From the NCBI GenBank assembly GCA_021200895.1, contig JAJQFX010000016.1:1-5922 (forward strand): a stretch of 5,922 bases of DNA. The letters run 5' to 3'. Numbering within the stretch: position 1 is the first letter of the stretch; every line of letters starts with the position of its first letter. The stretch is from Clostridiales bacterium (lineage in GTDB: Bacteria > Bacillota > Clostridia > Oscillospirales > Oscillospiraceae). A program made the position numbers and the translations under genes. The notes below the pieces were generated by a model that was given only the letters and a program-made list of their open reading frames with translations, searched no databases and was not told the DNA's origin. Positions 1-5,922 of this stretch are shown here, piece after piece.

Positions 1-1
1 A

Positions 2-3000
2 CTTCTCTACTTTTTATTCGGGGGAGAGGGGTCATATCATTTTAGCACATACACGCCCGAAAAGGCGGTCAACATTAAGATTCAGGTTTATGACAAGCTG
101 AAGGACTATGAGACGCTGATCGGGCTTTATGAGCAGGCGTTTCAGTTGGGACGTTCCGTGACCACGAAATCCCACAACCTGTTTCGATTGGTTGATGCAT
201 ATGTACATCTGAAAAATTACGAAGCCGCCCTTGGAGCCTGTAAACGTTGGGAACAGTTTTACCGGCAAAATCGATATTCATCGGATGCTGGGAAAACAAA
301 AGGCGTAGAGCCGAATATCGCAAGGTATAAGGCCATCTGCTATTATCATATGACACAGGTGGAAGAAGCGAAGAAAATTGCCACAGACTTGGTTCGCTTG
401 AATCCCGCCGACAAAGTTGCGCTGGCGATTTTGGACGGAAGCTTGGAGGATACGGATACAATGGAAAAGGACGTGGATATATCAGAGTTGGACGACATGG
501 ACGATTTTCTCCAGGACGAGGAAACAGAGGGCGATCGCACCCGCCTGTTGAGCCAATTTGTCCAGGACAAAATTCAAAACATCGATTTAAATACGTCGCT
601 GAAAGCCCGTCATGTAGAAAATGAAAAATACATCAGTACGAGACGACATGCCAGTGAGGACATACAAAAGCTTTCCCACGGGCTTCAAGGTATGTCTGCC
701 AGGAATCGATGCGAGTCGTTGTTCGCTGCCTGCCGTCTGCTGGAGATTATCCATCAGAGTACGGATTGGAAATTCAATTTTAATTCAGAACTGATTTACT
801 CCGGTCGGGCAATGGCTTTTTGGGCAGATTACACGGTCAGCCAGAGCAGCACGATGGACAGCCCGCGGATGGGATATTTATATGCTCTGAAAGTTTTACG
901 TCTCCAGCCAAAAGAACAGGCGGAGCAGGGCTGGGTGGACTCGTTTAATCGTTATATTAAATCCTATTTTATCGCACAAAAGGGTTCCGCCTCCTCTTTG
1001 GAAAGTTATATCGCGCAGCAGGCGACCGTCCGCGACAAAGATAAAGCAAACACAGACGCATTTCAAATCCCGCTGCCCAAAGTTTTGATTCCAGAATTTC
1101 TCGTCGGTATGATGCAGCTTTACGATGCGTTGGACAGTCAGGAGACCGACCGTGAAAATTTGCTTGCGGATCTCTACCACAAGAATCAAAAGCTGCGTGC
1201 TGATTTGATCCAGCAGCTGCGGGAGAGATATCAATGCGACCTAGAGAAGGATGCTGCACTGGATGCGTTTAAAAGCGCGTTTAAGGCTGGCTGTTCGCTG
1301 AGGGCTCAAAAGCTAGATGCTCTGCGCAGTTCGCTGCAGGAGGCCGCCAATATACTGACTTTAGAGCCGCTATCTGTCGAACGTCTGTCCTGCGTTGACA
1401 GCAAAAACCTGAAGCCATTTTTAAATTCTGCGGATTTCAAGCGACTGAATGCGTTCCACCACCTGCTCAACCATTACCAGGACTATTTCGGGACGGATTT
1501 TGACGCACGAGAGGAGTGCTTGCGTTCCACCTTGAACGAGGCTGAGGGGCTGATTAACACCATTCAGGCGGAGCCCACGGATGTCTCTTACGAAATGTTT
1601 CTGCCCATTTTGACGCAAATTTCCGTCCGCCTGCGGGAAGAACAGGACGCACTTTACTTGGATTTCCAGCCCAATATCAAGTTGACATTGGGGCTGCACG
1701 CCTTCCGCACACCTAATGAGCATGGCTGGCTGCAAATTGAGATCACCGTCGAAAATGCGCAAAATTACCAGACAGCGGAGGATTTCAGCATCGACAGCGT
1801 TGGAGGTGCGGAAATTGAGGATGGCAACAACCTGCACAGCGAGACGATACCAAGTCTTAGGGGCGGCATACCGGTTGGGCTGGAACTGACGGTCAAGGTC
1901 GTGGAGAGCGCGCTCCAGGCGGGCAGCTTTACCATGCAGGTCAATTATTCTTATCAATGCCGAACTTCTGTAGACCAGGAGAAGCGGTACTCGAAAAACT
2001 CGGAGATTATGGTGGTGATTCACACAGATAACACAGGAAAATTGGCAAATCCGTATAGCCGCTGTATGAATGGACAGCCCGTCCAGGAAAAGGCCATGTT
2101 CTATGGGAGAGACGAGCAAATAGAAGAAATTGTAACTGCTATTGGCGGGCGCGAGGACGGTGTGATGAATTACGGCAGTGCCATCGCCATTTATGGACAG
2201 ACTCGCACAGGGAAAAGCAGCGTTCTTTTCCATTTGCAGCAGTGCCTGGCGAACCGTTACCCAGATCAGGTTATCATATGGGACATGGGGAACATTGGAG
2301 AAATTACAGGTTCAGATCACAAAATTTCCTTCCTGTCGCCTTTTTTGTATTATATGCTGGATATTGGGTACCAAGCTCTGATGGACAATCCCCTTGTCGG
2401 ATCAATTTTATCGGAGAAAAAACTGGAACCTCCTTTGGATGAAATATTGATGCAGCCGGACATTGCCTCCGTGAAATTTACCACATATATGAAACGGGTC
2501 AATGCAGTGCTCAAGGAAAATAATTGTATTATCGTTTTGGTGCTGGACGAGTTTACCTATCTGCACGGGGCGATTAAGGACAGTCGAATTTCGACGGACT
2601 TTATGAAATTCTGGAAAGCGCTTCTCCAGGACTACTGCATTTTCTCAGTGGTGGCCGGTCAGGATGATATGATTGAATTTATGCATGAATATCAGAACGA
2701 ATTTGCCTGTATGAGTGCGATGAAACTGAACTATTTGGATGAGAACTCTGCCAAGCAGCTAATCCGGGAGCCTCTGAAAAGGGCAAATCAGGATCGCGGC
2801 CCCTTCGATGAAAATGATTTGGGCCTGTTCGCCAAAGAAAAAACGATTGAGAGTATTTATAAGCTGACAGCAGGCAGCGCCTATTTAATCAATGTACTTT
2901 GCTCCAATTTGGTGGATTATGTCAATGAACGGGGTGCCTACAAAATCTCTGATGCGCTGTTTGAAGCGTTCCTTCGGGAACGGGTCTTTGTTCCCAAGTC

Positions 3001-3301
3001 AAAATCCTGCTTTAAGGAGGAACAACACTTTGAGTCCCATCTCCAGGAGCGCGGTCATGACGAATTGAATGAGGCAAACAAAGCGATCCTGCTGTCGATC
3101 GCGCGAAATTCCAAGGGAACGGGATATGCTCGCCTGGATGATATAGATTGTAAAGGGAAATCTCCCGATGAGATCAAAATGCTGGTAGAACGACTGGAAA
3201 AAAGAGACGTTTTGGTGCGAGAAGTCCAGGCGGGGCGGGATGCATATTCCATTCAGGTAAAGTTGTTAGAGAAGTGGCTCATTAGTACAGAAGGAGAGTG
3301 A
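2..3301 (+). CDS. Large TPR-like / beta-sandwich / P-loop ATPase, 5'-partial (probable conflict-system sensor ATPase)
   Basis: The frame is open from base 2, so the gene starts upstream; the TTG at 146 is only the first start-like codon and lies inside a continuing helical repeat. Numbering from base 2 gives 1,099 residues. Residues about 26-150 are paired amphipathic helices like TPRs, with a loop ending in LNPADKVALAIL. Residues 150-183 are a strongly acidic linker. Residues about 190-555 are helical, with a charged coiled-coil-like stretch near 377-450. Residues about 559-677 alternate in a beta pattern and look like an immunoglobulin-like sandwich. An NPY...GQPV...FYGRDEQ lead-in (683-706) precedes a P-loop ATPase: Walker A GQTRTGKS at 732-739, and Walker B LVLDEF with D849 and E850. 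A strand with VVAGQDD near 884-890 could be a sensor. Residues 1025-1093 resemble a winged helix. No membrane segment or signal peptide is visible. The P-loop style (xTRxGKSS) resembles STAND/ATPase_2-like regulatory ATPases. I infer that it senses a trigger and controls the downstream HEPN protein. I do not recognise a named family for the full length. Confidence 0.85.
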   Translation, partial: LLYFLFGGEGSYHFSTYTPEKAVNIKIQVYDKLKDYETLIGLYEQAFQLGRSVTTKSHNLFRLVDAYVHLKNYEAALGACKRWEQFYRQNRYSSDAGKTKGVEPNIARYKAICYYHMTQVEEAKKIATDLVRLNPADKVALAILDGSLEDTDTMEKDVDISELDDMDDFLQDEETEGDRTRLLSQFVQDKIQNIDLNTSLKARHVENEKYISTRRHASEDIQKLSHGLQGMSARNRCESLFAACRLLEIIHQSTDWKFNFNSELIYSGRAMAFWADYTVSQSSTMDSPRMGYLYALKVLRLQPKEQAEQGWVDSFNRYIKSYFIAQKGSASSLESYIAQQATVRDKDKANTDAFQIPLPKVLIPEFLVGMMQLYDALDSQETDRENLLADLYHKNQKLRADLIQQLRERYQCDLEKDAALDAFKSAFKAGCSLRAQKLDALRSSLQEAANILTLEPLSVERLSCVDSKNLKPFLNSADFKRLNAFHHLLNHYQDYFGTDFDAREECLRSTLNEAEGLINTIQAEPTDVSYEMFLPILTQISVRLREEQDALYLDFQPNIKLTLGLHAFRTPNEHGWLQIEITVENAQNYQTAEDFSIDSVGGAEIEDGNNLHSETIPSLRGGIPVGLELTVKVVESALQAGSFTMQVNYSYQCRTSVDQEKRYSKNSEIMVVIHTDNTGKLANPYSRCMNGQPVQEKAMFYGRDEQIEEIVTAIGGREDGVMNYGSAIAIYGQTRTGKSSVLFHLQQCLANRYPDQVIIWDMGNIGEITGSDHKISFLSPFLYYMLDIGYQALMDNPLVGSILSEKKLEPPLDEILMQPDIASVKFTTYMKRVNAVLKENNCIIVLVLDEFTYLHGAIKDSRISTDFMKFWKALLQDYCIFSVVAGQDDMIEFMHEYQNEFACMSAMKLNYLDENSAKQLIREPLKRANQDRGPFDENDLGLFAKEKTIESIYKLTAGSAYLINVLCSNLVDYVNERGAYKISDALFEAFLRERVFVPKSKSCFKEEQHFESHLQERGHDELNEANKAILLSIARNSKGTGYARLDDIDCKGKSPDEIKMLVERLEKRDVLVREVQAGRDAYSIQVKLLEKWLISTEGE
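3291..3296 (+). promoter_or_regulatory. Ribosome-binding site for the ATPase-HEPN gene
   Basis: AAGGAG lies 9 nt before the GTG at 3306 and supports that GTG as the start. It sits inside the last codons of the upstream ATPase gene, whose TGA ends at 3301. Ribosomes finishing the first gene would therefore expose or occupy this site, so translational coupling and a fixed protein ratio are likely. There is no room for a separate promoter in the 4-nt gap. Confidence 0.8.
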
Positions 3302-3305
3302 TACA

Positions 3306-4835
3306 GTGGGTGAAGCAGTAAGAAATCCCTTTGTGGTTGGAAAACCGGTCACGGGAGAAGCGTTTATAGGAAGAGAAGACATATTGCAGGTTCTCTCGGA
3401 TGGAATCTTCAGGGACGAAACGAATTATGTGTTGGTTGCGCCTACTAGAGCGGGAAAAAGCTCCGTTCTCTATGAATTGTTGCGACGCAATCGCACAGTT
3501 CGGCCCAAAGTATTGATGATTACACTCAGCATGGGAGACTGTAACAATTCCTTTGCATTTTGGTATATCCTTTGGCAGGAACTGCGGGCAGAAATCCTGA
3601 GAGGGAATTTGTGGGATAGCATTTTTGAAACGCAATATAACAGGTTGGAACGGCTCAAACCAGACCCGTTGGGGATGTGGTACACAACCATGCAGCTTCC
3701 CCTAAAGAATATCCTGGAAAGGATAGGGAATAAAGGCTTCAAAGTAGTATTGGCCATTGATGAGTTTGATGCCGCAGTCAGTCTTTTTGGACAGGAAGGC
3801 TGTCATTTCCAACTTCTGAGAAGTATCTGCTATACGCCCAAATATGTTGGGACATGTATTTTGGCCAGTCGGCGGCGGCTGCCGATGTATGAAGCGGCGT
3901 GTCCGGGCATTTCCACCTTTCATGGAATTTATATAGAGAAAGCCCTCTATGCCTTTTCAAAGGAGGATATCGAACTCTATTATCAAATTCTAGGGAATTT
4001 TGGAATTACCTTCACGGAGGCCGGAAAAAAACGGCTGGAGTATTACACTGGGCGACAGCCTTACCTTTCCTCGATCTTCGGCCATCAGATGATCGAAAAC
4101 GGGCCTCCTGACATTGCGTGTGATCGGCAGGAGGTGGACGGCATCTTCAAGCAGTGCATCACGACCATCAACACCTACTATGAGGATCTGAGAACTCGCT
4201 TGAAAGACGACCAACACTTGGAGTTTATCTGGTATTTGGCGATGGGAATGAGAGTGCCGGTAGCCACGAAGCAACATTATGACAACATGGAGAACATGGG
4301 GGTTCTAACCAGACTGGACGACGGAGCAGACGCGGAATGGATTTCATATAGCCGTCATTTTATGGATTGGCTGGCGATGCAGCCGATGAATTTACCTACA
4401 TGGGAAACCATCACTGCCTGTGAAAAAAAGTTGAAGCACATCTTTGCTCTGGAATTTCCGATTTTGGAGGAAACAACCTATCGCTCTCTCAATGAGGAAG
4501 TGAAAAGAGAGGTTGCGAGGCAACTTTCACGGGAGATTCAGCTCAACTGGAAAACAATAGACCAATATTGTGGAACACGCGCAGTTTATCAGCCAAATGC
4601 CTCTCTCCTTGACGGAATGACACTGACTTGGGTGGTCAAAACAATGGACAAGTTGTGGAATAGCCACTTTGTGAAGTATTTTTCGCGTGCAGGCGGGGAC
4701 AACTGGAAAAATAAATTAACTACCATTAGCAATCTGCGTTGCCCCATCGCCCATGCAGGGATTGAGTATATCAGCGAGAGGGATCTTGCCGTTTGCATGA
4801 AATACTGTGATGAGGTGATCCACTTAAAGTTGTGA
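3306..4835 (+). CDS. P-loop ATPase with C-terminal HEPN (Swt1-like) RNase domain
   Basis: This is a 509-residue protein with a GTG start and the AAGGAG site 9 nt upstream. The N-terminus has an NPF...GKPV...FIGRED lead-in (about residues 8-26) like the one in the preceding ATPase. Walker A is APTRAGKS at 45-52, where Ala replaces the usual first Gly but the GKS is intact. Walker B is VVLAIDEF with D152 and E153. A strand ending in ILASRRRLP and the later TGRQPYLSSIFGHQMI resemble the sensor and lid segments of STAND/ATPase_2-like proteins (TGGxPYLLQ pattern). Residues about 365-509 form a separate, mostly helical domain with LRCPIAHAG, which contains R478-x4-H483, the HEPN ribonuclease signature; LRNPIAHG-like forms are typical of Swt1-like HEPN domains. 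HEPN domains usually dimerise to form a metal-independent RNase site. I infer that the ATPase half holds the RNase in check until triggered, probably with the upstream protein. The position after the Arg is Cys rather than the usual Asn/Asp/His, so activity is likely but not certain. It is probably cytoplasmic. Confidence 0.85.
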   Translation: MGEAVRNPFVVGKPVTGEAFIGREDILQVLSDGIFRDETNYVLVAPTRAGKSSVLYELLRRNRTVRPKVLMITLSMGDCNNSFAFWYILWQELRAEILRGNLWDSIFETQYNRLERLKPDPLGMWYTTMQLPLKNILERIGNKGFKVVLAIDEFDAAVSLFGQEGCHFQLLRSICYTPKYVGTCILASRRRLPMYEAACPGISTFHGIYIEKALYAFSKEDIELYYQILGNFGITFTEAGKKRLEYYTGRQPYLSSIFGHQMIENGPPDIACDRQEVDGIFKQCITTINTYYEDLRTRLKDDQHLEFIWYLAMGMRVPVATKQHYDNMENMGVLTRLDDGADAEWISYSRHFMDWLAMQPMNLPTWETITACEKKLKHIFALEFPILEETTYRSLNEEVKREVARQLSREIQLNWKTIDQYCGTRAVYQPNASLLDGMTLTWVVKTMDKLWNSHFVKYFSRAGGDNWKNKLTTISNLRCPIAHAGIEYISERDLAVCMKYCDEVIHLKL

Positions 4836-4875
4836 GAGAATTTTATCTGCCTATCGCCTAAAGAAAGTAAGCATC

Positions 4876-4902
4876 AAAACTACTGGTGTAAAAAACTACT
4901 GG
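4876..4902 (+). repeat. Tandem 11-bp direct repeat AAAACTACTGG
   Basis: AAAACTACTGG occurs at 4876-4886 and again at 4892-4902, a 16-bp period. The second copy forms the left arm of the terminator hairpin. The first copy could pair with the same right arm (8 Watson-Crick pairs plus 3 G-T wobbles), so two mutually exclusive hairpins are possible. It may simply be a local duplication. Confidence 0.6.
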
Positions 4903-4924
4903 CCATTTGAATTGGTAGTTTTTT
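4891..4924 (+). terminator. Intrinsic terminator after the ATPase/HEPN operon
   Basis: AAAAACTAC (4891-4899) is perfectly complementary to GTAGTTTTT (4915-4923), with a 15-nt loop that G-T wobbles could shorten. The right arm runs into six consecutive T residues (4919-4924). It lies 55 bp after the stop of the HEPN gene. The stem is AT-rich and so fairly weak. Because A-tracts face T-tracts it could also act on minus-strand transcripts. Confidence 0.6.
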
Positions 4925-4936
4925 ATGTCAGTAGGT

Positions 4937-4966
4937 TTGACGCTTAACCTCTGAACAATATGTAAT
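4937..4966 (+). promoter_or_regulatory. Putative sigma-70/A-type promoter
   Basis: TTGACG (4937-4942, 5 of 6 matches to TTGACA) is followed after 18 bp by TGTAAT (4961-4966, 5 of 6 matches to TATAAT). It lies just past the terminator and points towards the IS110 transposase remnant. In intact IS110 elements the non-coding left end is transcribed, so this may be the element's own left-end promoter. It could alternatively drive leaky transcription into the HsdS fragment. This is a consensus match only. Confidence 0.4.
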
Positions 4967-5006
4967 GGTCTCCGATTTGTAGAAACGTGGATTTACTTGT
5001 ATCATG

Positions 5007-5189
5007 TAGGTGTCCACAAACTACAAGACAGGGATTACCGCATACAAATGGAGGTCAAAATGAATTATAGCACAGTTTGCGTCGGAATGGACGTCCACAA
5101 AGATGCTTTTTCTCTCTGCTACTACACGAGCGAAAAAGAGGTGACAGAATACCCGCAAAAGGTTGAAGTTCACTACATAGGAGTCCACA
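5007..5189 (+). repeat. Direct repeat TAGGNGTCCACA flanking the transposase remnant
   Basis: TAGGTGTCCACA at 5007-5018 and TAGGAGTCCACA at 5178-5189 match in 11 of 12 bases. The 7-bp core GTCCACA also occurs inside the transposase start at 5093-5099. The downstream copy sits where similarity to IS110 transposases ends, so it probably marks a deletion or recombination joint, or an element end. Confidence 0.5.
5050..5054 (+). promoter_or_regulatory. Ribosome-binding site of the transposase remnant
   Basis: GGAGG lies 5 nt before the ATG at 5060. It fixes that ATG as the original transposase start; the frame is open further upstream but has no family similarity there. Confidence 0.65.
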
Positions 5190-5221
5190 CTTACCCAGGA
5201 GTAAGAAATTTGATTTATTAA
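5060..5221 (+). pseudogene. IS110-family transposase, truncated N-terminal fragment
   Basis: The 53-codon frame begins MNYSTVCVGMDVHKDAFSL and continues to YPQKVE, a close match to the N-terminus of IS110-type (DEDD, RuvC-like) transposases. D11 in GMDVHKD is the expected first catalytic acid of the DEDD set. Full-length members are about 300-430 residues, with the other acidic residues and a C-terminal Tnp2 (transposase_20) domain that carries the catalytic Ser. None of that is present. After about residue 38 the sequence (HYIGVHTYPGVRNLIY) no longer resembles the family and stops at TAA. The start is set by GGAGG 5 nt upstream. The product cannot be an active transposase. Similarity is recognised by eye and is strong for the first 38 residues. 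Confidence 0.8.
5190..5205 (+). other. Small hairpin near the IS remnant/hsdS joint
   Basis: CTTAC (5190-5194) and GTAAG (5201-5205) form a perfect 5-bp stem with a 6-nt CCAGGA loop, directly after the second TAGGAGTCCACA copy. It may be part of an element end or a chance structure; a stem this short is weak evidence. Confidence 0.25.
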
Positions 5222-5228
5222 ACTGTAG

Positions 5229-5922
5229 TGTCGGCTAAGACTGGCTACCAATAATTTGCCTTATGAGAAAGTTGGCAATCGGGAGCCAGTTTGTATAGCG
5301 GACGAGGTGCCTTTTGAGATACCGGATAGTTGGGAGTGGGTGCGGTTAGGTAATATCTTTTGGCACAATACGGGGAAAGCACTTAATTCATCCAACCGTT
5401 CTGGCCATCTCTTAAAATATATAACCACTTCAAATCTATATTGGAATCGATTCGAGCTGGATACAGTGAAGGAAATGTATTTCTCTGGCCCAGAAATAGA
5501 AAAATGCACAGCCACCAAGGGCGACCTCCTTGTCTGCGAGGGCGGAGATATTGGCAGGGCAGCAATATGGGATTTTGACTTCAACATTTGCATTCAAAAT
5601 CACATTCATCGTTTGCGTGCATATGTACCTCTATGCACAGAATACTATTATTACTTGTTTTATCTATATAAGCACGCTGGCTGGATTGGTGGAAAGGGTA
5701 TCGGCATACAAGGCCTTTCTTCTAATGCTATTCACACTTTATTGTTTCCTCTCCCTCCGGTTGACGAGCAAATACGAATTGTTGAGAAAATCAAAACCAT
5801 CAAACCATTCACAGATAAATATACACAAGCATCTGAAACTTTGGATGACTTGAATGCTGGATTCCCCGACCAACTCAAGAAGTCCATCTTGCAGCTTGCT
5901 GTTCAGGGAAAACTTGTGCCAC
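5229..5922 (+). CDS. hsdS: Type I restriction specificity subunit HsdS, 5'-truncated fragment running off the right edge
   Basis: HsdS supplies DNA sequence recognition to type I restriction-modification complexes (HsdR/HsdM/HsdS). The frame is open from just after the TAG at 5226 to the window end (231 codons), with no frameshift. PFEIPDSWEWVRLG (from residue 28) is the classic start of a target-recognition domain. GDLLVCEGGDIGRAAIW, QNHIHRLR and GIGIQGLSSNAI are typical internal motifs. FPLPPVDEQIRIVEKI (from residue 173) ends the domain, and helices follow with LKKSILQLAVQGKLVP, the conserved repeat that normally leads towards a second recognition domain. The roughly 80-90 residues that usually precede a first recognition domain, including the start codon, are missing; recognisable similarity begins near 5250, right after the IS110 debris. 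The TTG at 5256 has no convincing ribosome-binding site. It is either a dead fragment, a silent recognition cassette, or the second half of a rearranged hsdS. Family identity is firm; functional status is unclear. Confidence 0.8.

Larger units (their letters stand above)
4930..5225 (+). mobile_element. Remnant of an IS110-family insertion sequence (approximate limits)
   Basis: The stretch after the terminator holds about 100 bp of AT-rich non-coding DNA, a strong ribosome-binding site and the start of an IS110-type transposase that breaks off after about 38 residues. IS110-family elements have a long non-coding left end upstream of the transposase, which in this family encodes a bridge RNA guiding target and donor choice, so some of 4967-5049 may derive from such a region. 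A short hairpin TGTAG/CTACA (5005-5009 with 5021-5025) is visible there. Neither boundary can be fixed by eye because IS110 elements lack long terminal inverted repeats. The sequence 5178-5225 may be the right end or unrelated DNA. Confidence 0.5.

Noticed and set aside
146..148. TTG as the start of the large ATPase
   Set aside because: The frame is open and protein-like from base 2, and there is no Shine-Dalgarno sequence before 146, so the gene is cut by the window edge.
1421..2233. Minus-strand open frame of 270 codons
   Set aside because: It lies wholly antisense to the ATPase gene, has no ribosome-binding site and shows no recognisable motif; it is a shadow of the coding strand.
3899..4277. 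Short overlapping frames on both strands inside the ATPase-HEPN gene
   Set aside because: They have no motifs or ribosome-binding sites and sit within a well-supported coding frame.
4997..5059. N-terminal extension of the transposase remnant from the TTG at 4997
   Set aside because: The extension has no IS110 similarity, while GGAGG plus the ATG at 5060 matches the family start.
4836..5228. tRNA, CRISPR array or tyrosine-recombinase attachment site in the intergenic junction
   Set aside because: No cloverleaf, no regularly spaced repeats longer than 12 bp and no integrase gene are visible.
5530..5853. Hydrophobic 107-codon plus-strand frame that looks membrane-like
   Set aside because: It overlaps the clear HsdS frame in another phase; its hydrophobicity comes from the shifted reading of that sequence.

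Overview
The window holds an accessory, defence-island-like region, probably from a Gram-positive gut-type bacterium of the Clostridia. That assignment is an inference from three things: strong AAGGAG/GGAGG ribosome-binding sites, moderate GC with AT-rich gaps, and an IS110-type transposase N-terminus and an HsdS segment that both read like Firmicutes versions. No gene here fixes the genus.

Positions 2-4835 carry two tightly packed plus-strand genes. The first is a very large ATPase (1,099 visible residues) whose reading frame is already open at the left window edge, so its true start lies upstream. It reads as N-terminal TPR-like helical repeats, an acidic linker, a long helical/coiled-coil middle, a predicted beta-sandwich, a P-loop ATPase (GQTRTGKS, LVLDEF) and a C-terminal winged-helix-like tail. 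Four bases after its stop comes a 509-residue protein with a second, related P-loop ATPase (APTRAGKS, AIDEF). It ends in a domain with an R-x4-H motif inside LRCPIAHAG, which matches HEPN ribonuclease domains of the Swt1-like type. The ribosome-binding site of the second gene lies inside the last codons of the first, so they are very probably co-translated. The pair looks like a sensor/switch ATPase plus an ATPase-controlled RNase effector, and it is the strongest candidate for an uncharacterised anti-phage or conflict system here.

Positions 4836-5228 form a junction. It contains a plausible intrinsic terminator, a promoter-like sequence, and the remains of an IS110-family insertion sequence: a good ribosome-binding site and about 38 recognisable N-terminal transposase residues including the first catalytic Asp, followed by a short unrelated tail and a stop. 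An 11-of-12 direct repeat (TAGGNGTCCACA) brackets this remnant, suggesting an internal deletion.

Positions 5229-5922 encode part of a type I restriction specificity subunit (HsdS): one complete target-recognition domain followed by the start of a conserved helical repeat, running off the right edge. Its N-terminal portion is missing and is replaced by the IS110 debris. This places the ATPase/HEPN pair beside a remodelled type I restriction-modification locus, which supports a defence role by association.
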